Positions 49,789-59,069 of a stretch of DNA of 60,000 nt are shown one piece after another. Every line of letters begins with the position of its first letter. The first letter of the stretch is position 1. A model generated the notes under the pieces. The model made no database searches, was not told the origin of the DNA, and worked only from the letters and a program-made list of their open reading frames with translations. The stretch is from Polytrichum commune (Eukaryota > Streptophyta > Polytrichopsida > Polytrichales > Polytrichaceae): assembly GCA_950295325.1 (NCBI GenBank), contig OX485804.1, positions 13,456,001-13,516,000 of the forward strand, written 5' to 3'. The position numbers and the translations under genes are program-made.

Positions 49789-51227
49789 ATGACATGGACA
49801 AGGAAGTGCTATGAACAGACCTTGTCGGGACAATGAAAATAGGGCAGAAGGGTGTCTATTGGGAATTAAAAGACACTCACTTGAGACACTGGTCAATTCA
49901 GGTACACAGGAGGGACAAGGAATCTCCGTTAAAACTAACCCTCGCATACAGGGTAGGAAAAAATTGGATTCCAAACCCAGGAAACGCAATAACCATGGCA
50001 TCGGTCGGCAATCGCGACCAGCTTAATGTAACGGTGCTCGAAGGACTCGAAGAACGCACTTTGTCCATCGACTGCAAAAGGCATAGATTTCACCTAGAGC
50101 CATTCACCCAATCAATCGAAATGCTTCCTCCTGCGGATAAAGAAGAGATGGAGAGAATGATGGTCTCCGGTGTATCGAAGAAGGCAATTAACTTCCTTCT
50201 TGAAGCAATAGGTGATATCAATTCGAGAGAGGCAAACGAAATGGAGGCTCTGAGGACGCAAAAGAAGAAACAAACGAAGACACTTCTGAAATCTAGGACT
50301 GATGATGAGGGGAGTAAGAAGAAGAAACAAAAGAAGCAGAAACCCGGCGATCAAGATGTTGAAGGAACAAGAGAGGTGGCAAAGAAGCCCAATAAGGCTT
50401 CTGGTGAACTCGTTCCCTTGGCGACGCCTACAAACGCGACGCCAATTATGTAGAGCCATCCTCAAGAGACATCAGGTGCAAGGAAACCTCCGGCCTCAAA
50501 GAGGACTACTGATGAGGAGCGGAAGACAAAACCTAAGAAGGCGAAGGCTGCGGATGCATCGGAAGAAACTCCACTAGTGCTCACCGCAACAGAGAGGGGC
50601 AGAGTCATCGCACATGGCGAGGAACCAAGCCTGGAGGAAGCTGCAGCGGACTTCAAGAAATTCGTCCAATTATTTAGACACTTATATCCTTTCGGTATCG
50701 AGAAAGTTTTTCATGTCCACATAAAGAAGATGTTGAGCGCAAAGTCTTATCAGGTTACTCGCCCATTGGATGATGTCGGAGTAGCTCTCATGAAGAACTA
50801 CCTTATACAGACCCCACCAGCGTGGCCCCATCACAATCTATGTCTCATGGCGAAACTCAATAAAGGTGAGACATGGAGAGAATGAATGACCTGGGACGAT
50901 ATCAAGGACGGAAATTTTGTGATCATCAACGGTCAACACAGCGTGGCTGCTTCGAGGCAGATTATAGGGCACAAGGATACAGATCAAGCACTCAAGGATA
51001 AATTGAAGATTTGGCCTTGTACGATTGTTTGGACCAATGATCCAAGCATGACAGTTCGTCTCTCCTATACTCTAAACAACTCTAATTCTTTTAACAAGTT
51101 CACTCCTACTTGGACAACACAAATTATGTACTGTCGTAGGGTGTGGGTGAAACTAGGGAGGCCCTCTAAACAACGGATCAACGCTGTGGGGACAACTATA
51201 GACCCCAAAATGAAGGAGGCATGGAGA
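49789..51227 (+). CDS. Exon with ParB/DGQHR-like segment (three in-frame stops)
   Basis: Reads from the acceptor TCTTGCAG at 49788 to the donor GTAAGT at 51228. N-terminal part: globular stretch VYWELKDTHLRHWSIQVHRR, then a Lys-rich disordered linker (KKKKQKKQK near 50313-50342; KTKPKKAKA near 50526). The C-terminal third resembles the ParB/Spo0J N-terminal or DGQHR fold: TRPLDDVGVALMKNYL (from 50757), then FVIINGQHSVAASRQI with NGQH at 50928-50939, matching the (D/N)GQHR-x-A signature, except that Ser replaces the usual Arg. In bacteria such domains bind DNA or CTP, or have nuclease-type activity; nothing shows which applies. The TGA at 50883 cuts this domain in two. GC content is higher than in the surroundings. 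Confidence 0.55.
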
Positions 51228-51312
51228 GTAAGTTTTCATACACCCACTCCCATTCCAACTTTTATTTTTGCACTCCCACATGCAGACTCCTTTCACATCC
51301 CTCAATCAAGGC

Positions 51313-51444
51313 TCAAGGGCTTGAGGGAGGTGAGGGAACTTCCTCTCGGCCGAGAGGAAGTTCCCTCGCCTCCCTCAAGCCCTTGATCCCTGATTAAGGG
51401 ATGGGAGGATTCATGGAACTTCCTCTCGGCCGAGAGGAAGTTCC
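51313..51444. repeat. Palindrome cluster IV: 74-bp and 30-bp copies in an intron
   Basis: The dyad at 51313-51386 extends the core to 37-bp arms with a single mismatch (TCAAGGGCTTGAGGGAGG at the left, its complement at the right). The second, 51415-51444, has perfect 15-bp arms. Both lie inside the 278-bp intron 51228-51505. Confidence 0.93.
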
Positions 51445-51505
51445 CTCGCCTCTACCCTCCATTCATAGTTACTTCTACTTGTGTTCTAACACTTCTCCAT
51501 TGCAG

Positions 51506-53201
51506 AATTTCACGACAAGTATGGAGGCTTCATTTACCGCCATTGCTAGAGGGATCACCCACAATGACCTTAATGCCGAGCTGGCACTTATCATGGCAGA
51601 TGATGAGACCTCGAGGATGTGGAAGAAGGTATTTCAAGGACACGAGAAAGGGACCCTTATTAACCCGGACAAACCAAGCTCCACCTATTTAGAAGAATAC
51701 CTGGACACGCAACAGAAACAGCGAGCCCGCCACGACAAGAAAAATTCGGCAACACCATTCGAGGAGAAGCCGTATGTTTATAAGCCATTGACCAGGGAAA
51801 CTTTCAGGGTGATGGCATGCCTAACACGGCCCGACTATCTTCTGTGTGCGAGACGTATCCTCGAGGTGAGGCCTGACGAAGAGGTTCCTAAAGTCTCTCT
51901 TCGTGCCACGAAGAACCACGATGTCACGACCTTGAAGTCGTGGTGTAATTTTAGGAAGTGGAAGAATATTCTTCTGCAAGAGTTGTCAGCACACGACCCA
52001 AACGATCTTGGCATTTGGGGAAAGGACTCGGAGGACAATGAATGCCTTAATAGATCTGTTTGGGACAAATTCAAGAGGGACCATGGCATCACGAAGGCCA
52101 AATGGGTGAAGCTTTATCAGGTTGCAAGTGATGGTTGGCTAAATAAGAAGTGGTTGCCGAACTACAAGAAATTGGACCCCACCCCGGCATGCTTGCGTTT
52201 GTTGCAAGAGTGGCTGCAAACACCGGTAGAAGAGAGTCAAAGACAAGTGATCACTCGATAGGAAGTGGAAGAATATTCTTCTGCAAGAGTTGTCAGCACA
52301 CGACCCAAACGATCTTGGCATTTGGGGAAAGGACTCGGAGGACAATGAATGCCTTAATAGATCTGTTTGGGACAAATTCAAGAGGGACCATGGCATCACG
52401 AAGGCCAAATGGGTGAAGCTTTATCAGGTTGCAAGTGATGGTTGGCTAAATAAGAAGTGGTTGCCGAACTACAAGAAATTGGACCCCACCCCGGCATGCT
52501 TGCGTTTGTTGCAAGAGTGGCTGCAAACACCGGTAGAAGAGAGTCAAAGACAAGTGATCACTCGATATGTAGATTATAATCCTCTGAAGCGGAAGTTGGT
52601 GATCCCTAATAAAGACAAGGTCGACACTGATTGGCTCTCGAAGTTCACCATTACAGGGGGCTTCATCGACTTTAGATTCATCCCGGGGTGTGTCGATCAA
52701 CCAGTATCATCGTCGGTGGTCGAGTCCTTGGTGAAGTATGTTGCGGATCCGGTCTAGGTCCCGGGCCTCAAAAAAATCCCCGTTTGGATGATTGTGTCCG
52801 ATTTGTGCAACCACCCCGCGGCTGAAGAGTTCATCTCCGCCTTGATTCGCAAGCACCCGGGGACGTTTCTGAACGTTCCGTCAGTTTATCTACCTTGTCA
52901 CGCTGAGGATCAAACCTTCAACAAGGAAGTAGATTGGCTGAGGACTACCCCTCTTTTTTATGTGGACTTCCTCACTTGCCGAAGTATCCTCCCGCGCCAC
53001 AAGCAGTTTCGATGTCCCATGATAGCGCATGTAACTCGGCGTTACAATGTGAACCCGAAGGAGTGGTCGGAGCTTTCATACGAAGCGAACAGAGGCGAGT
53101 TGCGAATGGAGGTTTACAACTCGTTTCTCAGCAACCTTGGAAGCTCGGGAGGAGTTGTGATAAATCTATTTGGCGGGTTGAAGCCTATTGCTGCCGCATT
53201 G
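51506..53201 (+). CDS. Exon with large unknown region and a weak methyltransferase-like motif
   Basis: Follows the acceptor CATTGCAG at 51505 and ends at the donor GTGAGT (53202); the 78-bp intron to 53279 is phase 0. Charged helical region (SRMWKKVFQGHEKG; KFKRDHGITKAKWVKLYQ), then PVWMIVSDLCNHPAAEEF, and near the end GGVVINLFGGLKPIAAAL followed in the next exon by MNEQHVFSCMDS. That last motif has the outline of the SAM-binding (DPFxGxGTT-like) end of N4/N6 DNA methyltransferases, which in phages and bacteria often follow a ParB domain. The catalytic DPPY is not visible; TPLFYVDF near 52950 is the nearest thing. I hold this as a suggestion only. The internal 307-bp duplication and the TAG at 52755 break the frame. 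Confidence 0.45.
51952..52565 (+). repeat. Exact 307-bp tandem duplication inside the coding exon
   Basis: 51952-52258 is repeated immediately at 52259-52565 (TAGGAAGTGGAAGAATATTC start in both), and the two encode the same residues. 307 is not a multiple of three: copy 1 runs into a TAG at 52259-52261 and copy 2 continues in another frame. With a single copy the frame before and after would be continuous. This is either a very recent duplication or an assembly error. Confidence 0.9.
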
Positions 53202-53279
53202 GTGAGTACATACAACATCCGCAACCTTGCTTTTATTCGCAGGCTTGTTTATCTATTCTGATATTTTTCATGTATGCAG

Positions 53280-54470
53280 ATGAACGAACAACATGTGTTC
53301 TCGTGCATGGACTCTAGCTTCATGCACACACTTCCCGAGAAGATAGATCACGTTCGGCGACTTTGGGCTGTGGACTTTCAAGATGACCAAGAAGACCATG
53401 AAGCTGCAGGTGACAGAGATGACCACCCTCAACCTCAGCAAGAAGCATCCCCTGCACTGTTGCTGGAGGATGTTTCGCGAGATCCGTCACCCGGTTTGGA
53501 CATCGACGCCATGGACGTTGATAGAAACGAATCCGAGGGCGAGTATGAGGAGCCTGAAGATGACGACGACGACAAAGAGGCGCCTAGTGAACAGGATACA
53601 GAGGAGGCCTCCAGTAGAGGGGAAAGCGCCCATATGGATACGCAATCGGATGAATGCGAATCCATTCACACACAATCGCCACAACCACAGTCCGCTTCAC
53701 CTATGCGCGGCAGGGTCCTGGAATTTGAAGAGGACGAGCATGTCACCTTTCTAGCGGAAGGTGACCCGGCCGAAGACCAGTATCGCGACGAGGATCACGA
53801 GGGAGATGCCAATGAAGAGCAAGATGCCGAGTACTCGGACCGTGAGGAGGAGTTTGAGGGAACGCTCCAGGGGGAGCTCGAGGGGGAGCTCGATGGGGGC
53901 CTTGACGACGCACAAAAAGGGGCTTGCGAGGGAGCACAAGAAGAACGAGAGGTGGCTCAAGGAGAACATGAGCAGGCTCGTGTTCAAGAGGAGGCCGAAG
54001 GTGATGCGGCTGAGCTCACACCCGAAGTGGCGACCACCTCCCGGCCTTCCACGGCGTCAATTGTGTCTGAGAGCGAAGAAGAACTGCCACCGCCCAGTGC
54101 CCCAAAATCCAAGGCCTCCAAGCGAGGCAAGCACAAGGACCGGCATACGAAAAGACATAGTTCTCGGGTTCCAGAGCCTGTGATAGCGGAGTCTGTATTG
54201 GAAGACAAGATTGTGGGGATCTTGAGAAGCACACTGCCCAACATGCTGTCGGGCTTGCTCCAAGAAGCGTTGGGCCTGGCAAAAAATACCCCCCCTCAGC
54301 AAGTGCCGATACCAACACCCACAGTGGATGTTGCAGTCGGTGCAGCCGAGCCCGAAAGGGTGGACGATCAGGTGGGCGCATCGCTCCCAGTTGGCGTGCA
54401 AGCAGTGGATGTCTCCTGCGTGGATGCAACACCGACAACCATCGACACCTCCGACAAGGCCGAGGTCAGT
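53280..54470 (+). CDS. Exon encoding the acidic, disordered linker
   Basis: Begins MNEQHVFSCMDSSFMHTLPE after the acceptor TGTATGCAG and ends at the donor GTAAGT (54471). After the first ~35 residues it becomes strongly acidic (YEEPEDDDDDKEAPSEQDTE; repeated ELEGELDGGL-like units near 53870-53900) and then basic (KASKRGKHKDRHTKRHSSR, 54112-54168), which could be a nuclear localisation signal. Composition, with no hydrophobic core, suggests an unstructured linker or chromatin-binding tail. No stop or frameshift in this exon. Confidence 0.6.
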
Positions 54471-54767
54471 GTAAGTATTCGATCCCCGTGAACATTTCAG
54501 TATGCAAGTTTTTCTGTTCAAATGACTGAATCTCCACCTGGATGTTTGATCCAGGTCGGTGATGGCGCGGCATCTTGAAGCTAAAAGTGGACTAGGACGA
54601 GTAGAATAAATAGAGTTAGGGGTGTTGATTACCCGGAATTCCTCCCTTGTGGGGAGGAGATGCAATATGTTCGACCATTTATTATAAATAAAGTGGATTC
54701 CTTTGTCTAGCACATGTACTTTCTAGTTTGCATTCAATTGTCCTTAATGATGTCTTGCAATTCACAG

Positions 54768-55433
54768 GCTTGCCTGCACAACCCAGAACGAGTGGATGCA
54801 TCACACACTGCAATTTTGTCTATTCAAACGTCACTAACCCTAATCGACGACCACCACATCAACCCCTTGCCTATTGTGGTTCCCATACACACTTCGGATG
54901 CAGCGGTGGTCACCCGCGCTCCACCCACGGCCCCGTCACCGCCAGAACATGTGCAAGCTCAGGTTCCATCGCCGCGTATGGCACTCTCGCCGACTGGCAT
55001 CAAACAAGTGGCAAATTCTACAATTAGTGACATCATTCAAGAAGTTATCCAAGTGCCACATTCTGCGCAGCCTCCACTTGAGCCCTCACCTTTGGAGGTT
55101 GTCGAGCTATCGCCGCAAGGTGTGGATGATGATGTTGCCAACGAAGAGGCTTCAACTCCACCCGTGGAGTGCCCTCAAACAAAGCCACAGTCGCATGCGA
55201 CGGCATCCACGAGTGCTGTCAATGTTATCCCATTGGACTCATCGAATCCAGAAGCCACCATAAATGCTCCACAAGCTGTTAGGAGGTATTTGACACGTTG
55301 GCCACAAGGCGAGAAGGCTCCCCATCCAGTATTCAACAACGTTAGTTGCCAAGATTTCCGGACGACGCACAACAACCAAGACGATCAGAGACGGCGTGCC
55401 GAGCTTCTAAAAGTGGTGCCTTCACATGTCAAA
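54768..55433 (+). CDS. Exon encoding a Pro/Ser/Val-rich linker
   Basis: Acceptor TTCACAG at 54767, donor GTAAGT at 55434, phase 0 at both ends. Low-complexity composition (PTAPSPPEHVQAQVPSPRM; PLEPSPLEVVELSPQG) with a short basic C-terminal stretch (RRYLTRWPQGEKAPHPVF). No recognised domain. The preceding intron is 297 bp. Confidence 0.55.
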
Positions 55434-55549
55434 GTAAGTTTATTCCATCCAATGCATTCGTTAAAACGCACGTTAGTTTCGATTGACATATGTCTATTTC
55501 GACCTTTTCACCTCCCCATTTATTTAAATTCGCGTAGTTTTGGGTTCAG

Positions 55550-55861
55550 GCTCCACAGCATTCGATAGCGCCTTTGGATGCGCCTCTACCAAAAGACGTC
55601 GTCTATGATAAGCTATTTATTTACGATGACACATGCCCAAAGATCAATAGACCTTGCCAAGTTTTCACAAGGGAGATGGGAATCGCGTGTGCTAAAAGAC
55701 TAATGTCTAAGTATCCCGAAGATCCTTCCCTAGGGTACTCTGAGCGATGGGAATTCAATCCAATACAGTACGAGGTATTGATCGTGGCCCATTTCTCCCT
55801 GTCGTTCGAGTTCGCCCATACCACACGTGGTTTGGAGGACTACACAATGAACTACTTAATG
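55550..55861 (+). CDS. Small exon between linker and HAD-like domain
   Basis: Acceptor GGTTCAG at 55549, donor GTATAG after ATG at 55861, phase 0. Encodes a compact stretch (VVYDKLFIYDDTCPKINRPC; ERWEFNPIQYEVLIVAHFSL) with no motif I can name. Confidence 0.5.
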
Positions 55862-55954
55862 GTATAGTCCATCATGCCTAGGTTTGCGAGGTCATTCTAT
55901 GTTTAATTTATATGTAGCACATGTCAGAAGCTCACAGTGGGTTCATGTCGGCAG

Positions 55955-56740
55955 GCGCCTGCTGCTACACCCAGTCGAAGGTTCATTGTGGTGTTCGATT
56001 TAAACGGCATATTTTGCCACTGTTCCCGACGTAACCCGGGTATGGTGACTGTGCCCACTTGGATAACTTACGATAAAGCACTGGACAAACCTCCGGCCTT
56101 GGTAGGGCCCAAGGTTGTCCTACCTAGACTGGAATACAAGGTGTTTTGGTTGCGGATGTCCTCCATGTTCCATGTTTGCATATGGTCATCCATGAAAAAA
56201 TCCACTGTAGACCTTGTGGTGGAGTATCTATTTGCCGGGGGCCCAAAACCCGCATTAGTACTTGGCCAAGAGGATTGCACCTTGTTCAAGGACATGTGGA
56301 ACAATGTCGTCATGAACCCTTTGAAGCCAGAAGCTCCTTTGTTTTTGAAAAGTTTACTCAACAAGTTTTGGTGGCCACCTATATCCTTCGATTCTGGAAG
56401 GATCACAGCTGCACCCTCCAACACCATTCTAGTAGACGATTGCCCTTACAAATCTGTTTGCAATCCGGACGAGTGTGGTATCTTTCCCAACCCATTCACA
56501 TCCAATCGGGTGCAAGACGCAGACATGACAAAGGTCCTCCTTCCTTACTTTCAATCATTGTTCTACTCACCAATGTCCGACGCACGCGAATTTGTGGTCA
56601 GCCGTAGGTTTGGGCAACAACCTATACGGCATAACGATGCAGTCAAGGTGGCAGTTTTGAAATCCAACGGGCTTGAAGAAACCGACTCGGAAATTGTAGA
56701 AAAGTTGCAAATCGATCGAATAGAAGTAGCAAAGAAATAA
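55955..56740 (+). CDS. Exon with FCP1/NIF-type HAD phosphatase-like domain (DLN instead of DxD)
   Basis: HAD superfamily, FCP1/TFIIF-interacting C-terminal phosphatase (NIF) type. Motif I FIVVFDLNGIF: the nucleophile Asp is at 55997-55999, but the second Asp of DxD is Asn (56003-56005). Motif II HVCIWSSM matches the VWTSS-type element. Motif IV NTILVDDCPYKSVCNPD keeps the DD pair (56435-56440) and the typical K-x-x-x-NP. I recall plant proteins with the same FDLNG motif I, so this is probably a known subclass with weak or no phosphatase activity. The frame ends in TAA at 56738; alternatively a weak GTAGCA donor at 56726 joins the exon at 56786 in phase 0. No stop within the domain. Confidence 0.75.
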   Translation, partial: APAATPSRRFIVVFDLNGIFCHCSRRNPGMVTVPTWITYDKALDKPPALVGPKVVLPRLEYKVFWLRMSSMFHVCIWSSMKKSTVDLVVEYLFAGGPKPALVLGQEDCTLFKDMWNNVVMNPLKPEAPLFLKSLLNKFWWPPISFDSGRITAAPSNTILVDDCPYKSVCNPDECGIFPNPFTSNRVQDADMTKVLLPYFQSLFYSPMSDAREFVVSRRFGQQPIRHNDAVKVAVLKSNGLEETDSEIVEKLQIDRIEVAKK

Positions 56741-56785
56741 GTAGGATTGTATGTCTAGTAACATTGTATTTTATGGTATCTTCAG

Positions 56786-56965
56786 CTTCCTCCTGCTGGG
56801 TACACACCATCCAGTTCCACGCCATCAGCTTTTGCGTGCCCCACTTCGGGGCTCTCACGCGGTCCAATAGAGGCGAAACAAGTTTCAGAGTCGCACAACC
56901 CAATGGAGGTTTCACCAGTGAAGAACAACTTGCACCATGTGCAATGGACAGATGGATCAACTCTG
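56786..56965 (+). CDS. Short linker exon (tentative)
   Basis: A 180-bp phase-0 segment between the acceptor TATCTTCAG and a GTAATT donor. Open throughout, with coding-like composition (PPAGYTPSSSTPSAFACPTS; SPVKNNLHHVQWTDG). It is included only if the HAD exon splices before its TAA. Confidence 0.4.
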
Positions 56966-57197
56966 GTAATTTATTATTGTGTCATTTATTATTATAGTGT
57001 CATTTATTGTTTCGACAACGTTATTGTGTAAAGGTTATTGTAATATCAAACACACATTTCATTACCAATTCAGGGTCATTAGCATAAGTATACTTGAATC
57101 TGTATAAATCCAGACTCGCTTGAACGTGCATGTGTACGCAATTTTGGTTCAGTTGCTACCGCATATGCGAGTTATGAAATCATGATAAGTTGCAAAC

Positions 57198-57436
57198 ATA
57201 TATATGTATGGGTGTATATGTGTATATGTGTATGGGTGTATATGTGTATGGGTGTATATGTTTATGGGTGTATATCTGTATATGTGTGTGTATATGTGTA
57301 TGTGTGTGTATATGTGTATGGGTGTATATGTGTATGGGTGTGTATATGTGTATGGGTGTATATGTGTATGTGTATGGGTGTATATGTGTATGGGTGCATA
57401 TGTGTATATGTGTATGGGTGTATATGTATGCACGAG
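57198..57436 (+). repeat. TGTATATG(GG) microsatellite
   Basis: About 240 bp of alternating TGTATATG and TGTATGGG units, inside the inferred intron 56966-57488 of the giant gene. The open frames on both strands across it are repeat by-products. Confidence 0.9.
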
Positions 57437-57488
57437 TGTATGTAAATTAGTAAGCCAAATAAATGCGTGTCACTTTGTCACCGTGCAG

Positions 57489-57851
57489 GGTGTTGATCTC
57501 AATATGGAACCCGCAGTGGAAGATTGTGCATCCCCTTGTGAAACATTGCCCGTCCTGCGCTCTATCTCTACACGTGACCACCAAATCTCCCTCATTGAAT
57601 CAAGAGGCCCTAACTCAAGGGGTGTTCACATGTTACGTGCGGGATTGGCGAGCATTGGCAAAACTTATGACCCACAACCTATCACGACCACAGTGCCAAC
57701 GATACTTTTGAACGCGCAAGGTGCTGACTTCAATATGAAACCATTGGGACCACCTTCCACCCGCGAGCATCAAATAGAGCTTATTGAGTCAAGAGGTCCT
57801 AATTCAAGAGGCGTCAATCTATTGCATGCGGGGTTGGCTGACCTCGTGTGA
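57489..57851 (+). CDS. Terminal exon with a duplicated SRGPNSRGV motif
   Basis: Acceptor CCGTGCAG at 57488, stop TGA at 57849-57851. The sequence contains two copies of DHQI/EHQI-x-LIESRGPNSRGV-xx-L-x-AGLA, about 60 residues apart, each preceded by DLNM/DFNM. This looks like a short repeated interaction motif. Not recognised in any family I know. Confidence 0.55.
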   Translation, partial: GVDLNMEPAVEDCASPCETLPVLRSISTRDHQISLIESRGPNSRGVHMLRAGLASIGKTYDPQPITTTVPTILLNAQGADFNMKPLGPPSTREHQIELIESRGPNSRGVNLLHAGLADLV

Positions 57852-58540
57852 GCCCAAAAGGGTGCCCACATTTAGTCTTAGACCCTTGAAACGTTAGTTG
57901 ATGCACTTTGAAGTAGCATGTTACTTCACAAAAATATAAAAAGAGTGAAATGTTAGTCTTAGAAGTACCATGTTGTAAGAGGCTAGGATGTGAGTTGTTA
58001 TTGTGTTTTTACCTTCGGAAGGATTTGAGTGAATGAGGATAGGTAAGGAGAACTTGGATTGAGTAGTTAGTGAGTAGGCTAGTACAAATGGATGGAGACA
58101 ACCAAAGTGACTCAAGAGGCAAGTGCATTCGAATTGGGATGAATGGAGGATCACATGGAGCGCACAAGTGGACCACCTCATCATGGCCACTTAATGGGGA
58201 AGGCCCAAGGAAGAATGCAAGGTGGAGGATAAGCAAATTCTCAAAGCACCAATCAAATCACGAGTTAAGCATCGTGGTTTGAATTAAGTGGTGAGCGACG
58301 ATTTGGGAAAGTAAGGGGAGAAAGTTATGGCGGCGGAAAGCGAAGGAGGCTAAGTTTGGGTTGAAGCATCCCAAGTTTGGTAAAGTGTGGTAGGTAGAAA
58401 GCCAAGGCTAGTTAAATGTTCGAATTAGGATCCTTGTTGATCATTTGAGGGAGGAAGGCTTAGAAGATAGGATTGGCGCCTACTAAGTAGGAGGAAATCT
58501 CAAGGGCTTATCGTGAGCCTTGAGGGTGCTCACCCCCTCA
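57852..58540. other. Region after the giant gene; no gene seen
   Basis: The first ~130 bp would be its 3'-UTR. The rest reads like the start of a retrotransposon LTR (see next entry). No supported frame. Confidence 0.4.
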
Positions 58541-58700
58541 AGCTTACTATATAATCCCTCATTCTTCCCTCACTCATCCTCTCTTTCCTTTGTGCTCCAA
58601 GGCACCCCACGAGTTATAAGTGTGGGTGTGGGAAGCCATATTGGAGCACATGTGTGTGCTTAGTTTTTAGTTTGAGAGCCAAGGCTTGTTAGCCTTGAAG
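58541..58700 (+). promoter_or_regulatory. LTR-like TATA box and pyrimidine-rich leader
   Basis: TATATAA at 58548-58554, followed by CCCTCATTCTTCCCTCACTC and a further CT-rich stretch. This arrangement is common in plant LTR U3/R regions and in gene promoters. No primer-binding site or second LTR can be placed within the window. Confidence 0.4.
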
Positions 58701-59069
58701 AGGGCTTGACCTCTTGGTAGAATTAGTGTTGACGTGAAGGATTTTAAAGTTAATTCATGATTCCAATTTGTGGTACTTTAAGTTCATGTTTTGAATACAC
58801 GTGGTTGCAAGTTCCATGTTTAAGAGTTGAGCACTTGATGTTGTGATGAGTGCAAAAATATACTTGTGTGGATTAGTTAGTCTTAGTGAAGTTAGGAAAT
58901 TCTCTCTCCCCCTCTCCTCTCTAGGATTTTAGGATTTTAGGATTAGAGAAGAATTGTGTGATTAGAAAGGGGTTGTTAGTAGAATTAGGGAAATTAGGTA
59001 GGAAGATTAGTTAAGGGCTTGAATAATTAGTGAGGTAGTTGGGGATTACAACTACAAAGTTGTGGGTTC

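Larger units (their letters stand above)
49083..57851 (+). pseudogene. Giant multi-exon ParB-like / methyltransferase-like / HAD-like gene, disrupted
   Basis: Proposed exons: 49083-49151, 49214-49379, 49789-51227, 51506-53201, 53280-54470, 54768-55433, 55550-55861, 55955-56725 (or to the TAA at 56738), 56786-56965, 57489-57851. All junctions are GT-AG and the reading phase agrees at every junction from 49151 onward, strong evidence that this is one gene (about 2,250 codons). Domain order: ParB/DGQHR-like, long unknown region ending in a possible methyltransferase-like motif, acidic linker, FCP1/HAD-like, duplicated C-terminal motif. In-frame stops: TGA 49812-49814, TAG 50451-50453, TGA 50883-50885, TAG 52755-52757. 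A 307-bp tandem duplication (51952-52565) shifts the frame. So this copy cannot make the full protein. The 5' exons are the least certain. It is divergent to the DUF7869-type gene and shares its palindrome family. Confidence 0.7.

Noticed and set aside
42687-51444. Palindromes as a CRISPR array
   Set aside because: Irregular spacing, repeats within introns of eukaryotic genes, spacers that are themselves repeats, and no cas genes.
53435-55375. Long minus-strand open frames opposite the linker exons
   Set aside because: Shadows of the plus-strand coding exons; the plus-strand frames have consistent splice phases.
57149-57450. Tyr/Val/Cys/Gly-rich open frames on both strands
   Set aside because: Translations of the TGTATATG microsatellite.
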